A stretch of DNA of 64,000 bases from Malus domestica (Eukaryota > Streptophyta > Magnoliopsida > Rosales > Rosaceae): assembly GCF_042453785.1 (NCBI RefSeq), contig NC_091661.1:26589501-26653500 (forward strand). Reading direction: 5' to 3'. Under the pieces are notes generated by a model. It saw only the letters and a list, made by a program, of their open reading frames with translations, had not been told where the DNA came from and did no database searches. The translations under genes were made by a program, and so were the position numbers. Shown piece by piece: positions 33,319 through 45,235 of the stretch (within the stretch, counting starts at the first letter, position 1; the number at the start of each line of letters is the position of its first letter).

Positions 33319-35073
33319 ATGGCGAATCCGAGGACCCGGAAGAGGGTTCGTCCAATCCCTCGAGCTCCCGACGGAAGTGCCTTTCAAAAGTGGTGTGCCA
33401 TAAAATGCAATTTTTTTTTGCGTTTAATTAAATTTTGAAATTTTTTTCATAATTTAATTTGGATAATGTTTTGGGATTTTGATCATTACGTTTGTAGCAA
33501 TTCCTGTGGAGCTTCAGTGCCCATTGCTTTGGCTGGGATGCACGACTGTGAAATCAACGAGAAGGTGAAGAGGTTTAAAGGCGTAAGCGTGGATGTTAAG
33601 AAACAGAGCATTTGGGAGCAGCTCGTAGTCATTGCCCCTTTTCATTTCTTCATGTGAGTTTTTATTTTCATTTTTTTATGAAGTTGTTTAATTTCTTGAT
33701 TCTGTTATTTATTCTGTCTCGGTTGATTTAGGGGTTGTTTGAAAGTGTTTTTAGTATAATTAAAAGTGGGTTTAGACAAATAAAAGTACTTATGGCAATG
33801 CTTTAAAGCAAGGTTAAAGGTATGTGATTGTTTTTGTTTATACTCTTTTGCTAGAAGTAATTTCATGTTGAAATTGGTGTCAAAATATTACGAGTGCTTC
33901 TTGACAAAGCACTTGAGTGTGCTTCGTGCTTTCTGAAAGTTGGATGTTTTTTCAGGAATTGCTTATGGTCTAGTAGCACTTTTAAATTTTCTGCCAAACG
34001 TAGCCATAAGCATTTTTGGTTGTTATATAGGACCTTTAGCACTTGCTGTGAAAAGCGCCTAGCAAGTGCTTTTTTAGGAAGCAATTTCAATTGCTTCTCT
34101 AGACACCACTTGAACTTTTATTGAAATTGTTGATGTACTTCTATTAAATAAGTGCATCTAGTAACAGTGCTTATGGACATAAGTGCTTTCTAAATCCTAA
34201 TTTTATGAGTTTATCAGGAAAGAATTTACCAAGACGAGCAAGGCTGAAAATTGGGTTGCCATTAATAGAGAAGGGTTCGAGGCATGGAAGAACATGTCCG
34301 AGAAGGTAAAGATCGGATCTTTAATCTTTATGAGCCATACCCAGTTGTTATGCTATGAACTTAATGTGTTTTACCATGTACATTCGGAATTTTGTTTTGT
34401 TAGGAGAGGCAACCGTATGTTGCAGAAGCTGAAAAGATTGACAAGGCTTACCAGAAAGCTTTGCTTGAAGAAGAAAATGATAAACTTGGGGTAAATCAAT
34501 GTTAAATACGTATATGCCTGGTTTTTGTGTTTTGAATTCATTGATATGAAGTTTCCAACTGTTTGTGTGGAAATCGAAACCAATGGCAGTGCGTGATTGG
34601 TTCACACAATGCTACGCGAGGAAATGAAACCAATGACAATGCGTGATTGGTTTGAGATATTTCCACAATGACATTCCCGTTTTATGCGTTTGCATATCTA
34701 CCTTCACTGAATGAGTAGTTTCATCTTGCAGGTAGATGATGAGGCAGATTCAGCCGCGGCCACTGGGAACAATGGGAAGGCTGGTGAGGTATGTTTGCTT
34801 CTTCAAGGCTCAGAATAAAATTGTGGTTTACTCGGTACTGGTTGGTTGGGTTAAACTTTAATCACCATCTATCTAGTTCTGATTGTTTATGGATGGGATG
34901 GGACACAGTTTTATGAAGACTACGAGAATTCTGACGGCTCTGATGTATTTTGGGATTACTCTGCTACGACTGGGTCTTGGCACACCTACCATGGGTCTCT
35001 CTCTATGTCCAAAATGTGTGTTTACGTTTGGAATTGGATAATAGTGATTTTCACACTTCGAGTTCTCTTTTGA
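33319..35073 (+). CDS. HMG-box protein with an N-terminal CxxC/HxC motif
   Basis: Six exons with GT/AG borders: 33319-33392, 33498-33653, 34218-34305, 34404-34490, 34732-34788 and 34909-35073, giving 208 residues. The N-terminus MANPRTRKRVRPIPRAPDGS is basic. Next comes KCNSCGASVPIALAGMHDCE (C-x2-C-x11-H-x-C, a possible zinc site). A divergent HMG box follows (about residues 68-130: WEQLVVIAPFHFFMKEFTKT..AENWVAINREGFEAWKNMSE, then RQPYVAEAEKIDKAYQKAL), and then an acidic linker (VDDEADSA, EDYEN). HMG-box proteins bend DNA in chromatin, so the product is probably nuclear. The last exon, with WDYSATTGSW, is less certain at its 3' end. Intron 2 is 564 bp with repeated 'gtgctt' motifs, possibly a decayed MITE. 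Confidence 0.85.
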
Positions 35074-36663
35074 CTTATTCAAACCAAATACTGGAGAAAA
35101 AGAGAATAGTATTGGAGGAGAAATTGAGTGCGAAAATCACTTACCAATTTTATTGTTCTCTTTTCGTATTCTGTATTGCCCTGCTAATTTCCTATCCTTA
35201 TTTGCCTCTTGAAACAGGCCTATGGTGCATGAGTGCACCTCATGAAACAGGAAAATGGTGCATGGTTTTTTAGTCCGCGGGTCTGTGGTCGCCAGTAGAG
35301 GTGGAAAATTAAACCATTGAGTTGTTAATGGGTATTTGTTAAGATTTGTTTAATTTGATAACCCTATAACATAAGGGTGAGACGGATAGTGATGATGATG
35401 GTGTAAAGTGAAAGAAAATTAAATGGGTCTTAATTGGTATCTATTAACAACTTAATAGATTGATTTGACACCTTTAGTCTCGAGGACAACAAACTCTGGG
35501 CCGGTTTTTGAGAACTCCAAAGCTAAGAAATTACGTTTTTTAGCTGATCATTTTTTGGGGTAACATAAGCATCTGGCTATTGTATAGTACCAAAAGGGTA
35601 GTTATTTTCCAATGTAAAGTTGAAAAAGTTTTACTTTATGATGTGAAATACTTGAGACCTCGGCATTTTGGGTTTATATTATGGTTTAAAGAATGTTTAC
35701 ATTATCGTATTTACGCCTTCATTTGCTATATAATTTATGTAATATGTTGTGTTTTCTCTTTTTTTTTTCTTCAACGTCGAGAGAAATAGAGACTGATATG
35801 GTATAGGTAATTTATTTCCCTTGGTGCAAGAAAAATCTTCAATTCAAGGGTTGGATTAGTTTACAATCTTTTTAGATGGAAGGGGGTTAGAAGCATGCTT
35901 TACCAAGATTCAACCTACTTCCATTCCCAACAAGCCTTGTTCTATTCTCCCACGCTATATGGTAAATATTTAACATTTCATTTTAAAATCACGCACGTAA
36001 AATTCCATTTTAATTTAATTTTTTAACTATATTAAACTATTTTAATCTACCAAACGAAGTTTCGTAAGCAGAGGTAGTATAATTTTGATGTACTAAAAAA
36101 TATTGATATACTAAAAAATTGCCTATTGTATGGTTTAGTCAAATTCTATTTCATTTTAGTATAAAAATATTGATGTACTAAAAAAATAAAATTTTGGAAA
36201 AATGAGTATAAAAGAGAAGAAAATAGAAGAAAGAAAAATTAAAATGTAGTTAGAGATATTCTCTTTTGAACAGAGTTTGGTGGTTGAAAAATCAGCAGCA
36301 GCTCCTGCTGCTAATAAATCACAGGTGGACACGTGTCCAAGTAATTGATTTTATAATCACAACTTGAACACGTGACCACTAGTGATTCAGTTGATTTTTT
36401 TTTCAACAGTCAAGCTCCGTTCCTATGGAAAAATCAAGGTTTTTCTGAAATCACGTGATTCCCACGGAAAGAAGCAACTTATGGTCACGTGGACTCCATA
36501 TCAATCTCACACCGACCCTCCCACCCAACAACAAAAATGATTTGTCATAATTATGCCCAAAATACAAGATAATTACATTAAATTAAATTAAAAATACTAA
36601 AATAAACAATAAAAATTGTAAGTACAGCAAAAGCTTGTACAAACGTCTCTGTATTCGTCTCTG
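35074..36663. other. Intergenic DNA between HMG-box and HAD genes
   Basis: AT-rich, holding the HMG-box 3' UTR and the HAD promoter. CACGTGG-type ACGT motifs occur near 36331, 36369, 36453 and 36485. No gene or complete transposon recognised. Confidence 0.4.
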
Positions 36664-39330
36664 ATGGACTATGCCTGCAGCAGTTTCAGAAGCTCGTCTC
36701 TGCTCCTTCCATGGCGATCCCCGTCTCCTCACCTGCACACTTCCTTCGCTTGCAAGCTCAAATTTATGGTAAGCCCTTCTCTTTCTCTCGTAATTTTTTG
36801 CTGTATTTTTTGTTGTTAATTGCTTCAATTTCACAGAAACTGAAGCGTTTGGACATGGCGAAGCATCAAAGAGTGGTCAGGAGTTCTTGTGGGTTCAACG
36901 AACATGGCTCCGTCAACGGGTTTCCGGTCATACCCAACAAGCTTTTCATGCAGGAGGTAATGATTTCTCATGCCCCTTTTCATATTTTCTTTATTTGTTG
37001 GGGTTTTTTGTGTTTTATGTGGGTTATAAAGCTTGAAAATTTTCGGTTTTGAATTGCAGTTTTGCTTGAATTTTCAATTTTTATGTTAATTGGAAACCAG
37101 AGCTTCTGGGTTTTGATTATTTTCCATTTTTAACAAATTTTTGGGTGGTAATTTTGATGAATTTATGTTTTTCCTCTTTTCGGTGTTTTTAGGCGATTGG
37201 AGCTGAATATGGAGAAGGTTTTGAAACTTTTAGACCAGATGGACCTCTTAAGGTTGATGTGGTAAGTAATTTATGGAGCTATATGTAAAGTACTCAAATT
37301 GTTTTTTGTGTTCTGTGAAATTTAATTTACTTGTTATACTTTCTGCTGCTAGACTTACTATTGTTAATTCTTATTCCGAGTAGGATTTTTTGAACGACAG
37401 ACTGCAAGAAGGTTTTCTTAAACGAATACGATATGCCATGAAACCAGATGAAGCTTATGGTCTAATATTCTCTTTTGACAATGTCGTGGTAAGTTTCTAT
37501 AACGCTCATTGGTTATACGTTTCAGGTTCTGATGTCTGGAAATGAAAATGTAATGAAGTGTGGAAAATCATATTTATGACATCTTACGGATCAAGAATAA
37601 ACTTTAAATGTGAAATTATTGAAAAGTGATCTGATTGCGTAAAATATGTGTTTCAGGCTGATACTCGAACTTTGAAATTAAATTCTTGGAAGCAGCTTGC
37701 CTCGGAAGAGGGTACATCTCCATTTCTTCTCTTAAATAGCCCATTGCATGGCTTTCGATTGATTCTCAATATTGGATCATATGTTGAACTGGTAGATGCT
37801 GATTCGTGTGATTCTAAAACCTTTTTTTCGTTCCCTAAAATTTTGACTCTTGGTCAGGAAAGGAAATTCCCGAAGATGCAGCTTTGCAAAGACGGATGCT
37901 TTATGCAGGTGCTGATCATGTGTTGCATAAGGTTTGGGATTAGTGTACATTTCAGGAATTTTTGTTTGATTGTATTTATCTATTTCTACTCTAATAAAAA
38001 TTACGATTATTTCCGATGAAATCTGAACCATCAATTCTTGACACTTATATGAATAACTCACAAGTTTCCAAAAACATTCAGCTTTTACTCTGGGACAAAG
38101 CAGACGGAGAGCTGGATAGGTTGGCTTTAAAGTTTTCACAATTATACTGTGATAATCTTCTCAGGGTGAGTGCTAAGCCACTTGTAACTTATTTGAGGGG
38201 GTTCAGTTTGTCTCATGGATGCAACAATCTTACTCACCTTTTCTTGTTTTTCAGCTTAGTGAACCCGTGGAGGGGCTCAAAGAGTGGTTAGATGCTGTAT
38301 CCACAGCTCGTATCCCTTGTGCTGTAGTTTCAAGTCTTGATAGGAGAAACATGACAGAAGCCCTAGAACGAATGGGTCTCAAGAAGTATTTTCAGGTTGG
38401 TGTGCTTTTGACTTACACTAATGTTTCTTTGAAATTTACCGTTGGGTTGAATGCTTTCATAATCATAGACCATCACACCTTTCATTTGTTGTTTTTCATT
38501 GAGATGTAAATGATAAACTCAGAATCATTCATGTGTTTTTGTTGATTCGACTTTTATCAACGATTTCCTCTTTGTGCGGATACAGGCAATTGTGACAGAG
38601 GAAGATGGAATGGATTCGATAGCTCATAGGTTTCTTTCAGCAGCTGTGAAGGTATTGTATGCAACTTGCTATTATTAATTTACAATTATGGATTGCAAGT
38701 GTCACTCTTGAATTGGAAGGTTGGATCATCACTTAAGGCAAGCTTGCACGTCTGGAGTCGTTCTGTCTGTATTTATATGTTCAAATGTTATCGTGTAGGA
38801 TAAAAAAATTGTGTAATCAATTTATTCTCTGGTTTCATTCTCTGACTCTGACCAAATGCATTCTACTCCTTGCAGCTGGATCGGAAGCCATCCAAGTGCG
38901 TTGTGTTCGAGGATGAACCTAGGGGTATAACCGCTGCTCACAACTGTACAATGATGGCTGTGGCACTGATTGGCGCCCACCCTGCGTATGCATTCTCATC
39001 CTCTTCTCCCTTGATAGCGCTGTTTATCCTTCTGATATAAAAGTTTTATCAAATAACTCGTGCATCTAATGTGCATACATGTTAAGTACACCTTTATCTA
39101 CGTTCAAAGGCATGGCACTGTATACTCTGAGATTGATTGAGATCGACGGTGGCACATGCAGGTATGACCTGGTGCAGGCTGATCTTGCAGTTGCTAGCTT
39201 TAACGAACTTTCCGTGATCAATCTTAGAAGACTATTTGCGAACAAGGGTTCTACATTCATGGACTTGCAGAAGCAGGTTATAGAGAAATCTCCACCGAAG
39301 AGGAAGCTTACTGTAGATACTATTTTCTGA
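36664..39330 (+). CDS. HAD-superfamily protein, probably plastid-targeted (At3g10970-like)
   Basis: Eleven exons, all with GT/AG borders: 36664-36768, 36837-36956, 37193-37261, 37384-37488, 37657-37711, 37858-37931, 38082-38165, 38255-38395, 38586-38651, 38876-38985 and 39162-39330. Total 365 residues. The N-terminus MDYACSSFRSSSLLLPWRSP is Ser/Arg-rich without acidic residues, like a chloroplast transit peptide. The HAD core shows motif I as FDNVVADT (D130), motif II in AVVSSLDRRN, and motifs III/IV in LDRKPSKCVVFEDEPRGI, with a CbbY/beta-PGM-type cap between. Motif I lacks the second Asp of DxD, so classical phosphatase chemistry is doubtful. The family is strongly conserved up to its end (SPPKRKLTVDTIF). 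Substrate unknown. An ATG at 36711 lies out of frame and was rejected. Confidence 0.93.
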
Positions 39331-40259
39331 TTCATTTTTTCCCTTTTGTAATTCATCCTCTCTACCTCTCACCCACTTGTAATCTAGAAGCCGATCATCT
39401 TGTTTTCCTTGGTTTGTAATTGATCTCATAAGTTTGTTTGTGTTCTTGATATACGAACTTCTTACAGTGAAAAATCAAAGAAACTCTGATCAAAGTCCCA
39501 TGGTTCAAGTAGATGTTGGTTGGACGAATTGGCCAAAGCAGTATGCTCGCAGCTTTGTATCCAAGTTTGAATCTTATAGATTAGATAAATCAAATCTCCA
39601 ATAAAAGATGCAATTTCTAGCATAAGAGCAAACTACATGTGGTTCCCATTAAACATTGATTTGTGCCCTTGACTAATTCTATATGTAGGAGATTCCAAGT
39701 TCGATTCTCATTTTTTAATATCGGAAATGGTTTCAAGTTTTATTTGCTTTCTCCTACCTATCAAAAGAAGGAGAAACAATGAAAAAGACTTACATAGAGC
39801 ATGTAAGCGGAACCGAGACATTCCGGTCTAATTATTAATGTTATATGTTAATCTTACTCCATGTTGCATTGTATTATTGGATCGGAATGCTAGTGTGTAG
39901 ATATACTTGGTCTCCGTAAGTTGTTCTAGAAAACAACCGTGTCTGTTGCTTGAGTTAATTGTCAATGGATAAGATTGGGGTCCCAGTCTCCCTTATCCTT
40001 TATCGAGCGTAGACAAACGGCATGTCGCAATACACATACGACAATCGTCGAAGATATTTTAATTTCGTTACCGTTGACCGTTGAAGCACTCACCGCTGTG
40101 AAATTTATTTATTTATTTTTTTTAACCGGTGTGAAATTTCCCCTTATCGTTATTGTCATCCACCTCTGACAGACTTCCTCTCCCTTCTTCTCCGCCTTCG
40201 CTGAGAGAGCTTCGGATTAGAGAGAGACTTCCAATTCAATTCCTCCTTCGCATCCGAAC
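39331..40259 (+). other. Intergenic DNA and UROD promoter/5' leader
   Basis: First part is the 3' flank of the HAD gene, then AT-rich spacer. From about 40165 the sequence is rich in CT (CTTCCTCTCCCTTCTTCTCC), as in a plant 5' leader. No other gene. Confidence 0.4.
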
Positions 40260-43023
40260 ATGGCTTGCATTCACAGCTACGGCTCCATAGCTTCCATCTC
40301 TCTTCCCACCTCCCCTTCCTTCTCGCCAAGATCCAGATGCGCCTACAAGCCTCGCTTTCTCTGCGCCCTCGGAGGTATTTACAAAACGATGTCGTTGCTT
40401 AATTTGGAGCTTTCGACTATTGGATTCTGTGGGAAATGGTCTGATTGGTGTTGGGTGTTTTCTAATTTGGGGTCTTTATGTAATATACGGTGTCGTTTCT
40501 GTGCTTAATATGAACTTTGAAGCTTACCCCAACTGGTTTATGTGGGATATGGTGTAATTGATGTTGGGTTTGCTCCAATTTGGGATCTTTGTTTAATACT
40601 TAATCGTGTACTTAATATGCTTGCTAATCAAGTTTGATAGTGCCCACGTGCTTGTTTTGAAGCTACTCCAGCTGGGTTTTGTGGGATATTGTCAAATTGA
40701 TGTTGAGTGTGTTCAAATTTGCGTTCTTTATTTAGCACAAATTCTGCTTAATTATTTGCTAATAAGTTTGATAATGCCCAATGTCTAATTGTGTGGTTCA
40801 TTTCAGGGAGTGTGGCAGAACCCCAAGTTGCCTCCGTTGCCGAGCCGCTTTTGCTCAATGCAGTTCGCGGGGACGATGTTGAGAGACCCCCAGTTTGGCT
40901 CATGAGGCAAGCAGGGAGGTACATGAAGGCAGGTTTATGCATATATCGATTACCATCTCATTCGCTCTGAATTAGTTCTGGTTTAGTGTAAATTGGCCTA
41001 CTAACTTATTTAAGCATTTTGATATGACAGAGTTACCAAACTCTCTGCGAGAGGTACCCTTCGTTTCGAGAAAGATCCGAAAATGTTGACCTCATTGTCG
41101 AAATTTCGCTACAGCCCTGGAAGGTCTTCAAGCCTGATGGTGTAAGATGTCACTCTGGGATTCAGTGTTGGTGGTTTTCCAGTTTAGCCACTTACCTGTT
41201 ATAATCTTGTTATCCCTTCCGTTGGGTTGCTCGTTTCCTTTTTCTCACAAGTCTCCCCATGTGTTGTGACAGGTCATTTTGTTCTCAGATATTCTAACGC
41301 CTCTTTCCGGGATGAATATACCATTTGACATTGTAAAAGGTAAGGGTCCTGTAATATTCGATCCTCTGTATACTGCTGATGATGTTGATCAAGTAAGAGA
41401 GTTTGTTCCACAAGAATCAGTTCCATATGTTGGGGAAGCGTTGACAATCTTGCGAAAAGAGGTCTAACATTTCTCTACTTATTCTGTTTCAACTTTGAAT
41501 ATCTTTTTCATTTCATCCTAAACTTGGAATAGTTGCATGTATAATTCGCTAAAAGTAGTACCTTGCCGCTATGGTGCCAATAATATTGCTATAAAAGGAA
41601 GCAAAAAGAGGGGAATATATCACATGAAATTTGGAAGCTAAGACCTGAATTACAAAAGTGTCAAGGGATTCATTCGAGTCCTTACGATATTATGTTAGTC
41701 TGCGGGGACCTCAGTAATATGACACTGCATACCATGGTTATGATTCCTAAATGCTATCAGCCACCTTTTGAAGCTTAATAGAGTTTGATATTGGATGTGA
41801 TTTGAGAATGATTTCTCTGCTTGAGCCTGCATCATAACCTTTGGTATCCTCACTGATACGGTGATATCTTTACTTTTCCAGGTAGATAATAAGGCAGCAG
41901 TGCTAGGTTTTGTTGGGGCTCCTTTTACCCTAGCATCGTATGTAGTGGAAGGTGGTTCATCAAAGCATTTCTCAAAGATAAAGAGATTAGCCTTCTCTCA
42001 ACCAAAGGTAACTCTAGTGCTGCCTATATCTGGTGTACGCAACTTTATGGGGTGTTAGTCGTAAATGCAACATTAAAAATGTGTTTAGTGGTCTTTCATA
42101 GTGGTACAACATTGACTGGGGCTTATTGTATTGAGGGTTATCAATGGTTGCAGCATTTTCTGTTTGGGTTGCTTTTTGTTGTGTGACTGGAGGTCTGAAA
42201 TTAGATGCAAGTTGTTCCCACATTTATTTTTCAATCTTGTCTTCTAACTTGTTAATATCATGGTTACATACATTGAGAGTGCCAATAAGTATGGTCCTTT
42301 AGCAATTGGTTGCTAGTTCCTAGGCTATTCCCACCTTCGTTTCAAACCCATTTTGCGACTTATCATTAATATATTTGATGTTTTCTGGGAGTGTTACATT
42401 GTTAACAAAGGTGTGAATATCCTTCTTATCATTCTTGTTTGGTTTTTAACGTGGGACGCTTCCTGCTGGTATATGCCAACTTTGCTGACCTTTGGTTCTT
42501 TCCTCAGGTCCTCCATGCATTACTTCAGAAATTTACAACTTCAATGACAAAGTATATTCGATACCAAGCTGATAATGGAGCTCAAGCCGTTCAGATCTTT
42601 GACTCATGGGCCACAGAACTCAGCCCTGTGGATTTTGAGGAATTCAGTCTGCCATACTTGAAGCAAATCGTGGATGCTGTGAAAGAGACCCATCCAGTTC
42701 TCCCCTTAATCCTTTACGCAAGTGGATCCGGGGGTTTGCTTGAGAGGCTAGCTTTGACCGGTGTTGATGTAGTTAGCTTGGACTGGACAGTTGATATGGC
42801 GGAAGGTAGAAGGCGACTGGGACCAAATATAGCAGTTCAAGGTAATGTGGATCCCGGTGTTCTTTTTGGTTCAAAAGAATTCATCACCAGCAGAATAAAC
42901 GATACGGTGAGGAAAGCCGGTAGAGGAAAACATATTTTGAATCTTGGCCACGGCATTGTAGTAGGTACACCTGAGGAGAATGTTGCCCATTTCTTTGAGG
43001 TTGCTAAAGATATCAGATATTGA
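40260..43023 (+). CDS. HEME2: Uroporphyrinogen III decarboxylase, plastid type
   Basis: EC 4.1.1.37: removes four acetate carboxyls of uroporphyrinogen III to give coproporphyrinogen III, for chlorophyll and haem synthesis in the plastid stroma. Six exons: 40260-40374, 40807-40928, 41031-41141, 41273-41461, 41882-42007 and 42508-43023, together 392 residues. The first ~38 residues are Ser-rich and basic (transit peptide). Conserved blocks are [13 protein letters not shown] (substrate-binding Arg, about 72-75), [16 protein letters not shown] (the active-site Asp region), [69 protein letters not shown] and HILNLGHGI. Intron 2 appears to start with GC (ATGAAG|GCAGGT): only that junction keeps the frame into [10 protein letters not shown]. 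The sequence looks fully functional. Confidence 0.96.
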
Positions 43024-43254
43024 AAATACATTTAGCTTGAATTGATTTCCTCTTTAGTTGAGCTCTTTCCTTTGTAATTTTTGTTCCCATTTTAGTCCTT
43101 GTCAATTATTTGCTTAATTAATACAGGTCTTTGTTTCTTCAAAAAAAAAAAAAATGAAAAGAAAATACTGCTCTTTGTAATTTGTTGAAGACTTGATGGG
43201 CGACCATGGAAAGTCGATTGCGATATTTATCTTTCTGCAACTCCTTGAGCATGT

Positions 43255-43345
43255 TGCTCATTTTTTACCGAAAAGTCACAGGTTCGAGTCGTAAAAACAG
43301 CCTCTTTGCAAAGCAAGAGTAAAGTTGTGTATGATAGACGTTCTC
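43255..43345 (+). mobile_element. tRNA-derived SINE relic
   Basis: Contains a box-B motif GGTTCGAGTCG (43281-43291) followed by 'aaacagcctctttgcaaagcaagagtaa', the body of a widespread plant SINE type ending in the 'tagac' segment. Probably 5'-truncated. It lies about 230 bp after the UROD stop. Confidence 0.55.
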
Positions 43346-45235
43346 TCCACTCACCCCCCACCCACAAAACCCCCCGCCCACTCCCCAACTGACCCTTGCA
43401 AAGCGGAATCCTTGTTGGCTTGGCTCGCCCTTTTTAACTCCTTGAGTAGGGCCCTCAATTAGTATTTGGTCTTAAATTATGGCTTTAATAATTAGTGTAG
43501 GAAAAATCATACATTGCATTTTCAACGCATATAGGCGAGCTCTCATTTTCTGGGATTCTGGATGGAGAAGATATTTTCTTATTTCGTCTGTAAGCATGTG
43601 TTCACCAACCAACCTTGTCCCAGAAAATGATGAATTTGTTCGTACATCTATTGTACAATAAAATTAGAATAATTAGCACCTGCTTAAATTGTTTGGTGTT
43701 TTATTTTCTTGGCGAATAATTTAGTGCAAACATGTTAGGTTAACTACTTAATGCTATGGACCAACCTTTCGCTTTTCCTTTTATCTGATTAATTGGGAGA
43801 GAGATTCAAACATCAGGCATCTTCGATATTGGAAAGAAAATTATCACTGGACTAAAACCTAGTTGGTTTTCGCTTTTCCTTCTTAGGCTCTTGTTTTTCT
43901 TGTTGGTAAGTTGGTGTGTGCTTATTTTTGAAACTATTGGAATAACTAACAAGTCGCTCTTTATACAACGGTAATGAAAAAGGTAAAATCAAACACGGGA
44001 TCTTGAATATAGAGTAATTGTTCTTAATCACTCGCACTACGGTTCCTTATAATAACTAATAAACTACTGAGACTAGCATTGCAAAATTGTCAAAGTTTGA
44101 TACCATGGGGCATGAGCATGCATGATGCATGCCTGTTTCTTGCTAGCTAGGTTGGTCCACGAGAATATCAACAATTAGTCTTAAACCTAATTAAGCATAA
44201 ACCTAGCAACCATCGAATCTTACCGTCACTAGTCACTAGTCACTAATCACTAATCACTGATCACAACCCAACATCTGATCATTCCAATTTATCACCTATG
44301 GCCCACTTCCCATCAATATACGATTCTTCGTAATCTTAACAATTCACAAACAAACTGATATTTGAATAGAAGACTTGTAGATCTCGAACAAAATTTTTAT
44401 AGCTTAAGTATTTAAGAGCGTATATTCATGCACCTAATGTTATATGTATTAAAATCCCATATCTCTCAACTTGCCTTGTATAAAAAGAAATAATAACCCT
44501 TGGGCCTCGACTAAACTGTTACAATTTGGTTGGTGTGTCCAACTAAGGTACAGGGGCATGCTGACAAAGGTCGATTGACCTTCCTTAACAACGACAATTC
44601 GAATTTAGTGGAAAATAATACAAACAGCCGTAACGTACATATATATATACAACTATACACACTGCTTTCTGTATCCCTATTTCTCCTCTTATTTTCTCTC
44701 TTTTCTCCTTCCAACGTTCAGATCTTCTGGACTCTGTGTTCTCCTAAAAAAGGTAATCCCTTTACTTTACTTTTCTTTTTTTCCTTTAATTTTCTTATTT
44801 TTCTCTTTGACTGCTTTAACTTTGTAAAAATTATGTGTGACCATATTCAAATATTGACGTTGTCACATGTTCTTTGAATCAGATAGATAACGGGTTTTTC
44901 TTTTGGAAATTTTTAGCAAGATACAGCAACTGAGGATGCAAAACAGATGTGTTTTTTCTTTCATTATTCAAGCCTCTGAAGTAGAACTCAATCTGGCCTG
45001 CTTCCCTTGTAATTTGTTCTCGATGAGGCTGGATCCTAAACACACTGTGAAGTTGAGATCAGGTTCGTACAAATGCAAATTGAAGCTGCAAAAGGAATTT
45101 CTGTCCCGTTGAAAGCGCCCAAAGGACTCCTGCCCTGTGAGTAAAATTCTCATAGTAGCATAATTTCTAGCAATAAATTTAGCGTTGCTGTTGTTGTTGT
45201 TGATGTGGATTAGGTTTAGGGTTTAAGATTTTAAA
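43346..45235 (+). other. Intergenic DNA and CIPK 5' region
   Basis: Positions 44225-44262 hold a short tandem array of TCACTAGT/TCACTAAT units. From about 44640 the sequence becomes pyrimidine-rich. AAAAAAG|GTAATC at about 44752 is a plausible donor of a 5' UTR intron of the kinase, since the coding start lies 480 bp further on, although the acceptor is not certain. Short frames such as 44903-45112 are probably leader or intron. Confidence 0.45.

Noticed and set aside
36711-36768. ATG at 36711 as start of the HAD protein
   Set aside because: This frame leaves one extra base at the first splice donor and cannot join the conserved exon 2 frame; the ATG at 36664 gives phase 0 and a transit-peptide-like N-terminus.
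43255-43345. tRNA gene
   Set aside because: Only a box-B motif is present; no cloverleaf can be formed and the body matches a SINE.
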